From positions 1 through 62,126 of the forward strand of contig JBAZEZ010000010.1 in NCBI GenBank assembly GCA_041653615.1: a stretch of 62,126 nt of DNA, written 5' to 3'. Both the position numbers and the translations under genes were made by a program. The notes below the pieces were generated by a model. It made no database searches. It saw only the letters and a program-made list of their open reading frames with translations, and was not told the origin of the DNA. The stretch comes from JAHJUB01 sp041653615 [NCBI: Candidatus Ratteibacteria bacterium]. GTDB lineage: Bacteria > Ratteibacteria > UBA8468 > MWAK01. Of the stretch, positions 1 to 7,228 are shown piece by piece (position 1 is the stretch's first letter; every line of letters begins with the position of its first letter).

Positions 1-127
1 GCATTCTTCCCTGGGGTATCTGCCCCCGGAGGAATTTGAAAACCGGTTACTTTTCAAAGAACAAAAAGAACTGTCGGCGCGGCCAGGTTATTTTAACCTG
101 TCTGTCCAAGGATAAGGGTTCACTTCA
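1..127 (+). mobile_element. IS end, left copy (IS3-like)
   Basis: These 127 bases are an exact inverted copy of 62000-62126. The element encodes the last 37 residues of an rve-type transposase and ends 12 bases after its stop in a CA dinucleotide, as IS3-family ends do (TG...CA). Identity between the two copies stops exactly at base 127, which places the IS boundary there. The rest of the element lies outside the window. Confidence 0.85.
2..115 (+). CDS. IS transposase, C-terminal fragment
   Basis: This is the 3' end of a transposase gene that begins outside the window. The readable tail has the HSSLGYLPPEEFE motif typical of the C-terminus of DDE (rve core) transposases of the IS3 group, where 'HSSLGY.(P/T)PxEF' closes the catalytic domain. 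The stop is TAA at 113-115. The same 37 residues are encoded on the minus strand at the other end of the window. None of the DDE residues are visible here, so the family call rests on the tail motif and on the TG...CA ends. Confidence 0.8.
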   Translation, partial: HSSLGYLPPEEFENRLLFKEQKELSARPGYFNLSVQG

Positions 128-250
128 GGAACAGATACATATTAGCGCGGAATGAGTTTTAAGTACTTGTCTTGGGTGTAGTCCTTGTTACCGGCGTAGT
201 TGCAGCCAGTTTCTGGTCAACCTCCGCAAGTGAGGGAATGAGATTTAAAC

Positions 251-277
251 GTTTCCCCAACGCTGTATTGGGGAAAC
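251..277. repeat. Perfect hairpin, 10 bp stem
   Basis: GTTTCCCCAA (251-260) pairs with TTGGGGAAAC (268-277) around a 7-base loop. No T-tract follows on either strand, so it is not a typical terminator. Confidence 0.6.
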
Positions 278-372
278 TTGCTTCCATTCCCGAATAAAGT
301 TCAACCAAAACAAAAGCGGTTATACCATTGAACTGCGGAGCGTCTTTACTAAGGAAGGCGGCGTGTTTAACC

Positions 373-391
373 GGCGGTCTTTAAGACCGCC
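373..391. repeat. Perfect hairpin, 8 bp stem, 3-base loop
   Basis: GGCGGTCT (373-380) and AGACCGCC (384-391) pair around TTA. It is stable and GC-rich but has no T-run, so it may be a structural or processing signal. Confidence 0.55.
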
Positions 392-681
392 TCTTACCAG
401 CCGCCGCCCAAGTCTTCCCTTCTTAGTCAGCCTAAGCATAATAGTTTATAATAGGCTCATCCAGTAAAGCCAAAACTGTCTTTTACTCTTCCAGAAACAA
501 GCAAAGGTTTACTATAAGCAAAAGCAAAGAATAAAGCAAGATATTATATTAAATACGCCTCTGTTGTACTTTATAATAAATACACCTGTTTCTATGCTTA
601 GTATTCCTGATTTTTATGCTTTTGCTTATTATGTACTTAAGTACCTAATAGTGCGCGTACTGATAATACTAAGAGGGAGCC

Positions 682-900
682 TCAAGCCTCCACGCTCAGC
701 ATATCCTCGGTGTCCAGGTGTACTTGCAAGGGTTCGCTTAATATCATCCTGAATAATGTCCAGTTGCGAAGACACCGCTTCGCTTGATATACGATATGGA
801 CTTCCCAGGTTTGACTGTCCAAGTAGATGTCCGGTAATACTCCGGTATGTGCTAAGACGGTGCTATACCTCGCAAAGTCCGCTTGTTCTTGCGGAGTCAT
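682..900 (-). CDS. Small hypothetical protein (72 aa)
   Basis: The family is not recognised. The product is 72 residues, soluble-looking and slightly acidic (MTPQEQADFARYS at the start). Its ATG directly follows the TGA of the 34-residue reading frame at 901-1005, so translation is probably coupled to that well-initiated small frame; its own ribosome site is weak. It could be the remnant of a larger island gene. Confidence 0.4.
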   Translation of the reverse strand: MTPQEQADFARYSTVLAHTGVLPDIYLDSQTWEVHIVYQAKRCLRNWTLFRMILSEPLQVHLDTEDMLSVEA

Positions 901-1005
901 TCATAGCAACATCTGCTCCATCCCTTTTTTGCTCCAGGGCATAACTTCACCGGATGGATTAAACAAGTGCCGATGATGAGGAATGGCGTTGTCTCTTTTG
1001 TTCAT
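901..1005 (-). CDS. Tiny ORF (34 aa) with strong ribosome site
   Basis: A 34-codon frame (MNKRDNAIPHHRHLFNPSGE...) begins at ATG 1005, with a clear GGAGG upstream (plus strand CCTCC near 1013-1017). Its TGA abuts the ATG of the 72-residue frame downstream. The strong initiation signal and the tight junction suggest a real small gene or a leader peptide. No homolog is recognised. Confidence 0.4.
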   Translation of the reverse strand: MNKRDNAIPHHRHLFNPSGEVMPWSKKGMEQMLL

Positions 1006-1387
1006 ATTCCTTCCTCCAGTGAAGCGGTTAAAGTCTGTTAGTTTAATTTAGGTGTTTTAAGGGGGGTTAAGTAACTGCTTGATATGCTCAAGCAGTGCCC
1101 TCCCTTGTTGGCAGAGCCACTTTTTTCTGGTTGACACCCTTTTACCTTACCCCAAGCGATTAAAACCCTCCTGCTCCTATTAAAATTATTCTTAGGGCTA
1201 CTACCCCTTACAACCCAGGCAAAACAGACAATCTAACCCAGGGGCAAGGATACAAAAAATAACCCTGCACTCCTTTAGTCGCGTACGCGATAAAGATTAC
1301 TAAGTATATAATAATATATTTAATAGCCTCTCCCACTCAAGTTCGGACAATATCGTCAGACTATCCTGAATCACCCCTCAACCATCT
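1006..1387. other. Intergenic region with palindromes
   Basis: No gene is seen. It contains a 9 bp perfect stem ACTGCTTGA/TCAAGCAGT (1074-1082 and 1088-1096, 5-base loop) and a 12 bp palindrome TCGCGTACGCGA (1279-1290), followed by an AT-rich run. These may be operators or a replication/transfer signal; no protein partner can be assigned. Confidence 0.45.
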
Positions 1388-1843
1388 TTAACGCTTCAAC
1401 TCTTTCAATTCCTTTTTCTTCTCTAACCAGAGAAAAAGGCGTCGGTCTGCTTCCGACGAACCTAAATCCGGCCCTGGAACTTGATTAAAAAGAGTCTCCA
1501 CCTCTTTTTCCAAAAGCCTTTCCTTCCTTTCCTTGCTGTGATAATAATTGTAAAGATACACAGACGAAACTATCGTTATCAAAATAACCACCCAAGTCAG
1601 CAAGGCAATTTTAATTCTTTCTGGTTCCCTACCTGTGGTGCTCCTTTTCTCTTTAATTGTCTTTGAGTAGATTTGCTTTATTTCTTCATTTCTCTCTTCA
1701 GCGAGTTTCCCTTTATCGTCGTTTGCGATTTGTTCTTCAACTTTTACGGGCCTTCCAAACAATTTATTACAAGAAGAACAAGAACCTCCAAAAACTTCAT
1801 CTTTGTTTAATTCGTTTCCGCAATGCGGACATTTCCATTTCAT
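1388..1843 (-). CDS. Zinc-ribbon, single-membrane-span protein
   Basis: This 151-residue protein is of unknown function. The N-terminus holds a CxxC...CxxC zinc ribbon (CPHCG near residue 5 and CSSC near residue 22). A charged stretch follows, then one strongly hydrophobic segment at about 78-98 and a lysine/glutamate-rich tail that may form a coiled coil. It would be membrane-anchored with the ribbon probably in the cytoplasm. A GGGAGA-type ribosome site supports the ATG at 1843. It is transcribed with other small island genes, and no specific family is recognised. Confidence 0.6.
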   Translation of the reverse strand: MKWKCPHCGNELNKDEVFGGSCSSCNKLFGRPVKVEEQIANDDKGKLAEERNEEIKQIYSKTIKEKRSTTGREPERIKIALLTWVVILITIVSSVYLYNYYHSKERKERLLEKEVETLFNQVPGPDLGSSEADRRLFLWLEKKKELKELKR

Positions 1844-1918
1844 TTCGTCTCCCTATTCCATACATTCCGATTGTCCTGATTTCGCACTTCGTCCTTCCAT
1901 TGGCAAACCATCACTTCT

Positions 1919-2497
1919 TTATCGTGGAGCAAAAATTCCCTTACAACGTTCGGTAAACCCTTGTATCTCTTTCCAATCTTTGTTAGAACCAGTAAACGAC
2001 CAAAGTAACTTAATCTTTAACCTTTTCCTTATTGCGTCATAATCCTTCTCAGAAAGTGCAAATCCCTGGGGATTCCATACCTGACGACAGACAAATACAA
2101 TAGGTCCTTTAGTATATCCGGAAGGAATTTCTCCTATATATCGCCAATCTTCCGATAATATACGCGTCTCTTTTTCATCCAAAAAAATTACTTTAAACCA
2201 AAGACCTATACTGGAATTCTGTGTGTTTTTAACTTTAAATTCAAGACGTGGAGTAAATTGGCCCATAGCGTGAGCCACCATCGTTACTGTATCTTCGTCT
2301 GGATTTACATAATTTCCTACAATAGGGTCTAAAATTTCAAATCCTCTCTCTTTTGCGTCTTTTGTGGTTCCAGAAACACTTCCACCTGTACCCTTATATT
2401 TTGCGTCAAATTCTTCTTGCGTCATTGTAAGAGCAAAAGCAACGTTGCTCATAAAAATCAATCCCAGGACAAAACCCGATAGAATCTTGTTTATCAT
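1919..2497 (-). CDS. Secreted hypothetical protein (192 aa)
   Basis: The first 22 or so residues form a classical signal peptide (MINKILSGFVLGLIFMSNVAFA), so the product is exported. The mature part has no recognised motif. It is a mixed alpha/beta-looking domain with two cysteines far apart (CRQVW and ERCKG) that could form a disulphide in the periplasm. A GGAGGAG ribosome site precedes the ATG at 2497. The family is unknown; it sits beside an XRE regulator in the mobile island. Confidence 0.6.
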   Translation of the reverse strand: MINKILSGFVLGLIFMSNVAFALTMTQEEFDAKYKGTGGSVSGTTKDAKERGFEILDPIVGNYVNPDEDTVTMVAHAMGQFTPRLEFKVKNTQNSSIGLWFKVIFLDEKETRILSEDWRYIGEIPSGYTKGPIVFVCRQVWNPQGFALSEKDYDAIRKRLKIKLLWSFTGSNKDWKEIQGFTERCKGIFAPR

Positions 2498-2605
2498 TTG
2501 ACTCCTCCCATCAATAAATACAACCCATTTTCACCTATATATTAATGCTTACAATCATTAATGTCAATCGCTTTTAACCTATAGACCAGAACCCCGCTAA
2601 TTTCT

Positions 2606-2611
2606 TATAAT
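2606..2611 (+). promoter_or_regulatory. -10 box giving a leaderless XRE mRNA
   Basis: A consensus TATAAT ends seven bases before the ATG at 2619. A start site at the usual distance would fall on or next to the start codon, and no Shine-Dalgarno sequence lies between. The upstream -35 hexamer is poor. Leaderless expression is known for phage-type repressors. Confidence 0.5.
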
Positions 2612-2618
2612 TCGCAAT

Positions 2619-2942
2619 ATGGATGAAATCTTGGCGACATTTGGGAAAAGGGTTAAGCAATTGCGCAACCTCAAAGGATTGTCGCAAATGAAACTGGCAG
2701 AAAAAGCAAAGATGCACTATACCTCCCTTGGCGCTATTGAACGGAGCGAAAAGAACGCAACTCTCAAAAACATTTCACGGCTGGCAAAGGCTCTTGAGGT
2801 AGAGATAGCGGACTTGTTTAAATCAAATATAGGCGTTAGTAGGAAAATGGAACTTGATGATATCGTGATTCTGCTAAAAGATAAATCTTCCAAGGACTTG
2901 AGGCTTGCCAAAAGAACCATAAAAGCGATGTTTGAGAAATAG
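2619..2942 (+). CDS. XRE-family transcriptional regulator
   Basis: This 107-residue DNA-binding regulator has a helix-turn-helix of the XRE/Cro-CI class at about residues 8-62 (GKRVKQLRNLKGLSQMKLAEKA, then the recognition helix MHYTSLGAIERSEKN). The tail of about 40 residues is lysine-rich and may mediate dimerisation. The start codon has no ribosome site, but a perfect -10 box lies just upstream, suggesting a leaderless transcript. It faces the recombinase gene, which is convergent and 15 bases away, and probably regulates island functions. Confidence 0.85.
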   Translation: MDEILATFGKRVKQLRNLKGLSQMKLAEKAKMHYTSLGAIERSEKNATLKNISRLAKALEVEIADLFKSNIGVSRKMELDDIVILLKDKSSKDLRLAKRTIKAMFEK

Positions 2943-2957
2943 CGTCGCTGACATACT

Positions 2958-3557
2958 TTATTCGTCAAATTTAACCCCGCTCTCTATCTTCAACGATTCC
3001 TCTTCTTGCAGAGTGGATAAATATCTCATAGTCATAAAAAGCGTAGAATGGCCTAAATGATGCTGCAAAGCACGTGGATTACCCGTTGCTTTTAGCCTGT
3101 AGATTGCATCAGAATGTCGTAGGATATGCGGCCAGGCATCTTTGCCTATCCCGGCCTTTCTTGTTGCTGTTTTGACAATCAACCAGGCCATTTTCCGATT
3201 TATATCAAATATCCTGTCCTTCGCCTCAAGTTTCTTGTCAAAGGCAAAACTTTTGAGCCGGTGAAACAAGGATTCGGGAAGGGATACTTTTCTATCCTTG
3301 CCGCCCTTGCCTTTTCTCACATAGACAACCGGAATTCCGTTGTAGTTGGTAACATTACCTGGAATGAGCGAAAGGGCTTCGCTGACACGCAATCCGGTCT
3401 GGAAAAGCGTTAGGATGAGCAAACTATTTCTTTTTCCGTTCCTGCCTTCCTGGGCTTTCTGGCAAATCAGGGATATTTCATCCTGGGTAAGATACGGAAC
3501 AGTTGAACCAGCCTTTGTTAAACTTCCCGCTCTTGCTATTACCAAATTATTGGACAT
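2958..3557 (-). CDS. Tyrosine recombinase, catalytic domain only
   Basis: This is a site-specific DNA recombinase of the lambda-integrase/XerC class. The active-site set is complete: R57 (TGLRVSEAL), a lysine in the KGKGGKDR beta-hairpin near 84-87, H144-x-x-R147, H170 (HHLGHS) and the nucleophile Y179 (MRYLS). At 199 residues it is much shorter than the usual 300 or so, because the N-terminal core-binding (SAM-like) domain is missing. It may act as a mini-recombinase or be a truncated integrase. It is the only integrase in the island and a candidate for the tRNA-Thr attachment site at 17357. Confidence 0.85.
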   Translation of the reverse strand: MSNNLVIARAGSLTKAGSTVPYLTQDEISLICQKAQEGRNGKRNSLLILTLFQTGLRVSEALSLIPGNVTNYNGIPVVYVRKGKGGKDRKVSLPESLFHRLKSFAFDKKLEAKDRIFDINRKMAWLIVKTATRKAGIGKDAWPHILRHSDAIYRLKATGNPRALQHHLGHSTLFMTMRYLSTLQEEESLKIESGVKFDE

Positions 3558-3663
3558 TTTTTATTTTTGTCTAATTTCTACCACTTTCTCCGAATGGTAT
3601 AGTTCCTTTTCCCTGTGTTTACCGCTTGCTTTTTAGACATTCTTGCTTCTTTTGTCTAATTCC

Positions 3664-4083
3664 TTAAATCAGGTTCTTTTCCTTGAAAGAGAGATACTCC
3701 TTCCGCGTGATTATAATATGGTCCAAAACCTCAATACCTAAAATCTTTCCCGCTTCCTTAAGGCGTCGAGTTATCTCTAAATCTTCTCTTGACGGTTCCG
3801 TTTCTCCGCTTGGGTGATTGTGAGCAACGACGAGAGAAGCAACCGCCTTGTGAACGGAAAGCCTGAAAACTTCCCTGGGATGGACCAATGAAGCATTGAG
3901 CGTGCCAAGCGACACTAACTCCAGGTATTTAAGGACATTTCGAGAGTTTAATCCACAAACCCAAAAATGTTCTTTATCCTGGTCGTACTTATCTTCCACT
4001 TTCAAAATATCCTGCAATATCCTGGCTACGTCTTCCGGCTTTGCGATGCTTTTCTTCCTAACCTCCCTTACCTTAATTTCCAT
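3664..4083 (-). CDS. RadC-like JAB/MPN-domain protein
   Basis: This 139-residue protein belongs to the RadC family and lacks the N-terminal helix-hairpin-helix part of full-length RadC. The metal-binding JAMM signature HNHPSG followed by SRED is intact. RadC-like proteins are common on genomic islands and prophages; their role is unsettled. I chose ATG 4083 because AGGAGG lies directly upstream, which makes the product shorter than the longest frame (to 4122). Confidence 0.85.
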   Translation of the reverse strand: MEIKVREVRKKSIAKPEDVARILQDILKVEDKYDQDKEHFWVCGLNSRNVLKYLELVSLGTLNASLVHPREVFRLSVHKAVASLVVAHNHPSGETEPSREDLEITRRLKEAGKILGIEVLDHIIITRKEYLSFKEKNLI

Positions 4084-4286
4084 ATTCCTCCTTTTGGGAG
4101 TCTTCTCAAATGAGCCTCCCAAATAGGCCGGAATAAGTTATTAAGGATTCATCCGTGATTCATCTGTTTAATGACGGGAAACATAACCTCAAATTATTTT
4201 TCGATACGTGGTAGGTGCCTTGCGCAAAAAATGAAGTGGGGAAAATTTCTTGATTTGGTTTCTGAAATTCTTCGGTCATCGCTTTC

Positions 4287-4541
4287 TTATGGGTAGTCAA
4301 TGCACGTATCAGTGTTCCTATCGTTACACCTCTTTATTCTCTTGCAGGATAAATATGTTCCGATGAAAAGTCCGTATTTCTCTATGGCTAATATGGTGTA
4401 ATTTGAACAAGACGGATAGAAACGGCAAATGATTCTGGCTCTCTTAGATTTTAGAAGAAACTTTGCGTATATTTTACCTAATATTCCATGTTGCCAAAAC
4501 TTTTTAATGACGAAAACGGAAAGAGATATTGCCATTCTCAT
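4287..4541 (-). CDS. YidD-like membrane protein insertion factor
   Basis: This 84-residue protein has the YidD (DUF37) pattern: a hydrophobic N-terminus, the [10 protein letters not shown] core with the conserved cysteine pair, a [17 protein letters not shown] segment and a C-terminal DYP. YidD proteins help YidC-dependent insertion of membrane proteins. The usual neighbours (rpmH, rnpA, yidC) are absent. Here the gene overlaps a zinc-finger gene by four bases (ATGA), so the two are translationally coupled. It is probably a mobile, diverged paralog. Confidence 0.75.
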   Translation of the reverse strand: MRMAISLSVFVIKKFWQHGILGKIYAKFLLKSKRARIICRFYPSCSNYTILAIEKYGLFIGTYLSCKRIKRCNDRNTDTCIDYP

Positions 4542-4912
4542 TTTTTCTCATGTGAAACGATTTCTTCTTTGTAATTGGAAGACAAACAGTTAGGACATTT
4601 TTTTAGCTTATCCAAATTTTCCTTTGCCGCATCCCGATTTCTTACGGACTGGGTTAAGGATTCACTGTTTCCGCCACAACAGAAACACAAGGATGCTTTT
4701 TCGTAATTATTGAACTGTTTTCCAATCTCCTCTTCTCTTGATACCAACGAATGCCAGACTTTTTCGCATTCGTTACACGTTCTCTTGTACTCGCTAATTT
4801 CCTGAGCCTGAGGAAGTTTGTGCTTTTCCAAGCCTTTGCAATATTCGCAATATTTACGGAGAAATCCTACTCCCGTTAATTCTCTTCCGCACGTAGGACA
4901 TTTCTCTTTCAT
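4538..4912 (-). CDS. Multi-cysteine zinc-binding protein
   Basis: This 124-residue protein has four CxxC-type pairs: CPTCG, CEYC, CNEC and CFCCGG, plus CPNC near the end. It probably folds around several zinc ions. No named family is recognised. The start at ATG 4912 follows a GGAGG five bases upstream; a TTG twelve bases earlier is less likely. It is driven by a consensus promoter at 5002-5030 that carries a perfect palindromic operator, and it is coupled to the YidD-like gene downstream. Confidence 0.65.
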   Translation of the reverse strand: MKEKCPTCGRELTGVGFLRKYCEYCKGLEKHKLPQAQEISEYKRTCNECEKVWHSLVSREEEIGKQFNNYEKASLCFCCGGNSESLTQSVRNRDAAKENLDKLKKCPNCLSSNYKEEIVSHEKK

Positions 4913-5001
4913 TGTATCCTCCAAGTTTTTCGCTATCCTTTACCCCTTTTTATAAGTTAACGAGGTTCCGTCTAAAACTATTCGATAATGTTTGTGCGGA
5001 C

Positions 5002-5030
5002 AGTATAACACCGTATTTATACGGTGTCAA
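5002..5030 (-). promoter_or_regulatory. Consensus promoter for the zinc protein-YidD pair
   Basis: On the minus strand TTGACA (5025-5030) and TATACT (5002-5007) are separated by exactly 17 bases, a near-perfect sigma-70 promoter. Transcription would start near 4995, about 80 bases before the ATG at 4912. A perfect 20-base palindrome fills the spacer. Confidence 0.75.
5008..5027. promoter_or_regulatory. Palindromic operator ACACCGTATTTATACGGTGT
   Basis: Two perfect 9-base arms flank a TT centre. The site lies between the -35 and -10 boxes of the minus-strand promoter and about 33 bases before the divergent XRE gene, the usual layout for a repressor binding its own intergenic region. The XRE protein at 5060 is the natural candidate. 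Confidence 0.75.
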
Positions 5031-5059
5031 CAAAAGGGATTTTATGTTTATATTTAAAT

Positions 5060-5278
5060 ATGCCAAGAGGAATAGAACTGAAATTTGCAGGAAGGTTAAG
5101 GGAATTAAGGGCGAAATACGGATACACCCAACAACGTCTATCTGAAATTGCCAGGGTGGATTACAAACACATTCAAAGGTTGGAAAGCAAGGAGCCGCCG
5201 GTTATTCGCATAAATACCGCAGAAAAGATTGCTAAGGCCTTCAATATCAGCATTTCTGAGCTTTTGGATTTTAACTAA
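5060..5278 (+). CDS. Small XRE-family regulator
   Basis: This 72-residue regulator is almost entirely one XRE helix-turn-helix domain: RLRELRAKYGYTQQRLSEIA, then the VDYKHIQRLES recognition helix, then NTAEKIAKAFNIS. I place the start at ATG 5060 (MPRGIELK), where homologous domains begin; the frame is open back to a GTG at 5024 that lies inside the operator. No ribosome site is seen, so its mRNA may be leaderless or have a very short leader. It is divergent from the zinc protein-YidD pair and probably represses it. Confidence 0.8.
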   Translation: MPRGIELKFAGRLRELRAKYGYTQQRLSEIARVDYKHIQRLESKEPPVIRINTAEKIAKAFNISISELLDFN

Positions 5279-5332
5279 CACCTACTTCTGGCTGTCGGTC
5301 AGGCCTTTGCGTATGAATAAATATCGGGAAAG

Positions 5333-5680
5333 TCATTCAGGGGTTATTTGGGTACATTTTGGACAATAAGCCCAACCGAATTCGTAGTTACCAGTTCTCA
5401 TTCGAATGAGTTTATTGCAATCATCGTAACAATGAGAACAAAACGGACCATCTTTTTCATCATTACCTCGCTTGACCCAATATGCATTTCTTTCAAAAAT
5501 CAAGTTCTTTTTTAAAGTCAACTCATCTTTTAATTCTCTATTTTTATTTTCTAAATCAATTATTTTCTTTTGCATCTCAATAAGTTTATTTTGGACTTCT
5601 AATATTTGCTGATATAATTCGATTTTACCAGCTTCCTGTAGAACTTTACCTATCGTTTTTAATTCGTCAAAAATTGCCAT
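5333..5680 (-). CDS. Coiled-coil and zinc-ribbon protein
   Basis: The product is 115 residues. The N-terminal part (MAIFDELKTIGKVLQEAGKIELYQQ...) runs into a leucine/lysine/glutamate-rich coiled coil to about residue 60. The C-terminus has a CSHC...CPKC zinc ribbon, and the middle carries FERNAYW. This layout recurs as small proteins near accessory genes, but no function is established to my knowledge. I chose ATG 5680, preceded by GGAG; the longer frame to 5827 adds 49 unlike residues. Confidence 0.6.
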   Translation of the reverse strand: MAIFDELKTIGKVLQEAGKIELYQQILEVQNKLIEMQKKIIDLENKNRELKDELTLKKNLIFERNAYWVKRGNDEKDGPFCSHCYDDCNKLIRMRTGNYEFGWAYCPKCTQITPE

Positions 5681-5905
5681 AATTGTTATACTCCAAATCA
5701 AATAATTTCGAAAGAATCTATAAGAAAAGTCTTGGTTTTTTTGTTTAGCGTTTACCTTCGCGTTTGATTTGCCCGCATAAAACTGCACCACTTCCAGGTC
5801 TAAGTCTGGTGAAGTGTAGGTTGTCAAAAACAGGTGGTGGTATGTTTATCCTGCTTGCAAAGGATTATCGATATAGATGTATTCGCTGCATATAAATCTC
5901 AGTGT

Positions 5906-7228
5906 TTACAGCTGGTTAATTGTTACAATTGCCAACACCCATGAACTACGAGGAATATTATGCAGAATGGTTGTCTGCTGAGTTGAAACACAACGACTAG
6001 CCGGGTCAGGAACCCAATAAACAACGTTTTGGTTAGTCGGATTGAAATTTTCTACGACGGCCAATAAGTAACTATCGGAATGAAAACTCGCTTGTTGCCA
6101 TTCTCGGGCGGTAAGTGAAGGCGAACAAAGCCCTAGCGAACTCTTCACTTCGATATATCGTTTTTTGTTGCCCTTTTGAGCGAAGATGTCGTAGCCGAGT
6201 TGCTGTCGGCAAACAATGTGGACTATCCAGCCTTCGGCAGATAGAGTTGCGGCAACGAATTGTTCCGCTTCCCAACCAGTGTTTGTTTCTGGTGGTGGCG
6301 TGGGTGTGCCAGTCAACACCGGGGTTGTTGGAATGACTCTTGTTCGCGGCCGTCGAGCTACAGTCTGTCGAGTGGGTGATGGGATTGTCGGTGGCTGCAA
6401 AAGCAGTACCGAACCAAGTGAAGAACCCACAGTCCAGCCTGATGAATTAATCAATCGTAAATTAAGTGGGTGTTGCATCGATTCATCAAAGTAGGTTGCC
6501 AGTTCAGCACGGGAAAGGTTAAAATCCGCCATGAAGTCGGCCAATTGTACGCTTGTTCTTGTTCCTAAAACGAGACTTGGGTCTGCATCGTGATAAAGCG
6601 CGACGATAAGCGGAAGAATAGGAATCCGATTACCAGACGGCGCAATGTATGGCGCGAAGTTTGTTGTATTTTGCGGATCAATTACCGCATAACCGTTTCC
6701 GCCGGAATCAATTCGCAGCCATTTTCGGTGACTTTCCCCACGGTATTCTGCCCCCGTAGAACAGAGTGAACATCGCGCTCGGTTCAGTGACCCAGAAATC
6801 GTAGTTTGTAAATGGCGACATTGGCTTCTGTCTTGATTGAGGAATGTCGGGCTGGATAGGTCTGCCGGTGGTGCATAGCAGCCGATGCCTTTCTGAAGAT
6901 TGAAGTTATTTCGCCACGTATTTTGCGCCCCTGCATTACCAGGGCTGATCAAACCAGTTCTGGCAAGGAAGCTTCCTTCAAATAGCGATAAGACGCAATG
7001 ATTTGGCGGAAGCGATGTTTTGGCATATAAGTCGTCAAAAAGAGTTTGGAGCACTTCCGTTGTAACGAATGACCCAGAATACATACTTGGAAGATTGTTC
7101 TGGAAAAACTTCAATCCCAAAAAAATCTGTATGAACCGTCCTTTAAAATTTTGCCCAATGCTTTGCTTGTGAGTGACAAGACAATTCAGGGCGTCCTGAA
7201 AAAGCACCTGATTTGTTACAGGTATCAT
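5906..7228 (-). CDS. DUF3883 (NO VEIN-type) restriction-like nuclease
   Basis: This is a probable restriction endonuclease partner of the methyltransferase upstream. The C-terminal domain (about 318-440) matches DUF3883, with a PD-(D/E)xK-like core: D347 in GYDI, E360 and K362 in YIEVKSS. A proline-rich linker (279-315) joins it to an N-terminal region of about 270 residues with a possible zinc site (C137, H139, C153, C156). AGGAGG lies just before ATG 7228. The gene overlaps the methyltransferase end by 86 bases in another frame, which suggests co-inheritance and coupled translation. Cleavage specificity cannot be read from the sequence. Confidence 0.7.
   Translation of the reverse strand: MIPVTNQVLFQDALNCLVTHKQSIGQNFKGRFIQIFLGLKFFQNNLPSMYSGSFVTTEVLQTLFDDLYAKTSLPPNHCVLSLFEGSFLARTGLISPGNAGAQNTWRNNFNLQKGIGCYAPPADLSSPTFLNQDRSQCRHLQTTISGSLNRARCSLCSTGAEYRGESHRKWLRIDSGGNGYAVIDPQNTTNFAPYIAPSGNRIPILPLIVALYHDADPSLVLGTRTSVQLADFMADFNLSRAELATYFDESMQHPLNLRLINSSGWTVGSSLGSVLLLQPPTIPSPTRQTVARRPRTRVIPTTPVLTGTPTPPPETNTGWEAEQFVAATLSAEGWIVHIVCRQQLGYDIFAQKGNKKRYIEVKSSLGLCSPSLTAREWQQASFHSDSYLLAVVENFNPTNQNVVYWVPDPASRCVSTQQTTILHNIPRSSWVLAIVTINQL

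Larger units (their letters stand above)
128..681. other. Palindrome-rich stretch without clear genes
   Basis: I see no convincing coding sequence here; short open frames have no Shine-Dalgarno sequence. The stretch holds two perfect hairpins (251-277 and 373-391), a 13 bp inverted repeat (ATAAGCAAAAGCA at 514-526 and its complement at 617-629) and a 12 bp palindrome GTACTTAAGTAC at 633-644. It is very AT-rich between about 420 and 670. It could be a replication or transfer region of the island or just IS-flanking debris. Confidence 0.5.

Noticed and set aside
3896-4126. Open frame on the plus strand opposite the RadC-like gene
   Set aside because: It is antisense to a clear JAMM-domain gene and has no ribosome site.
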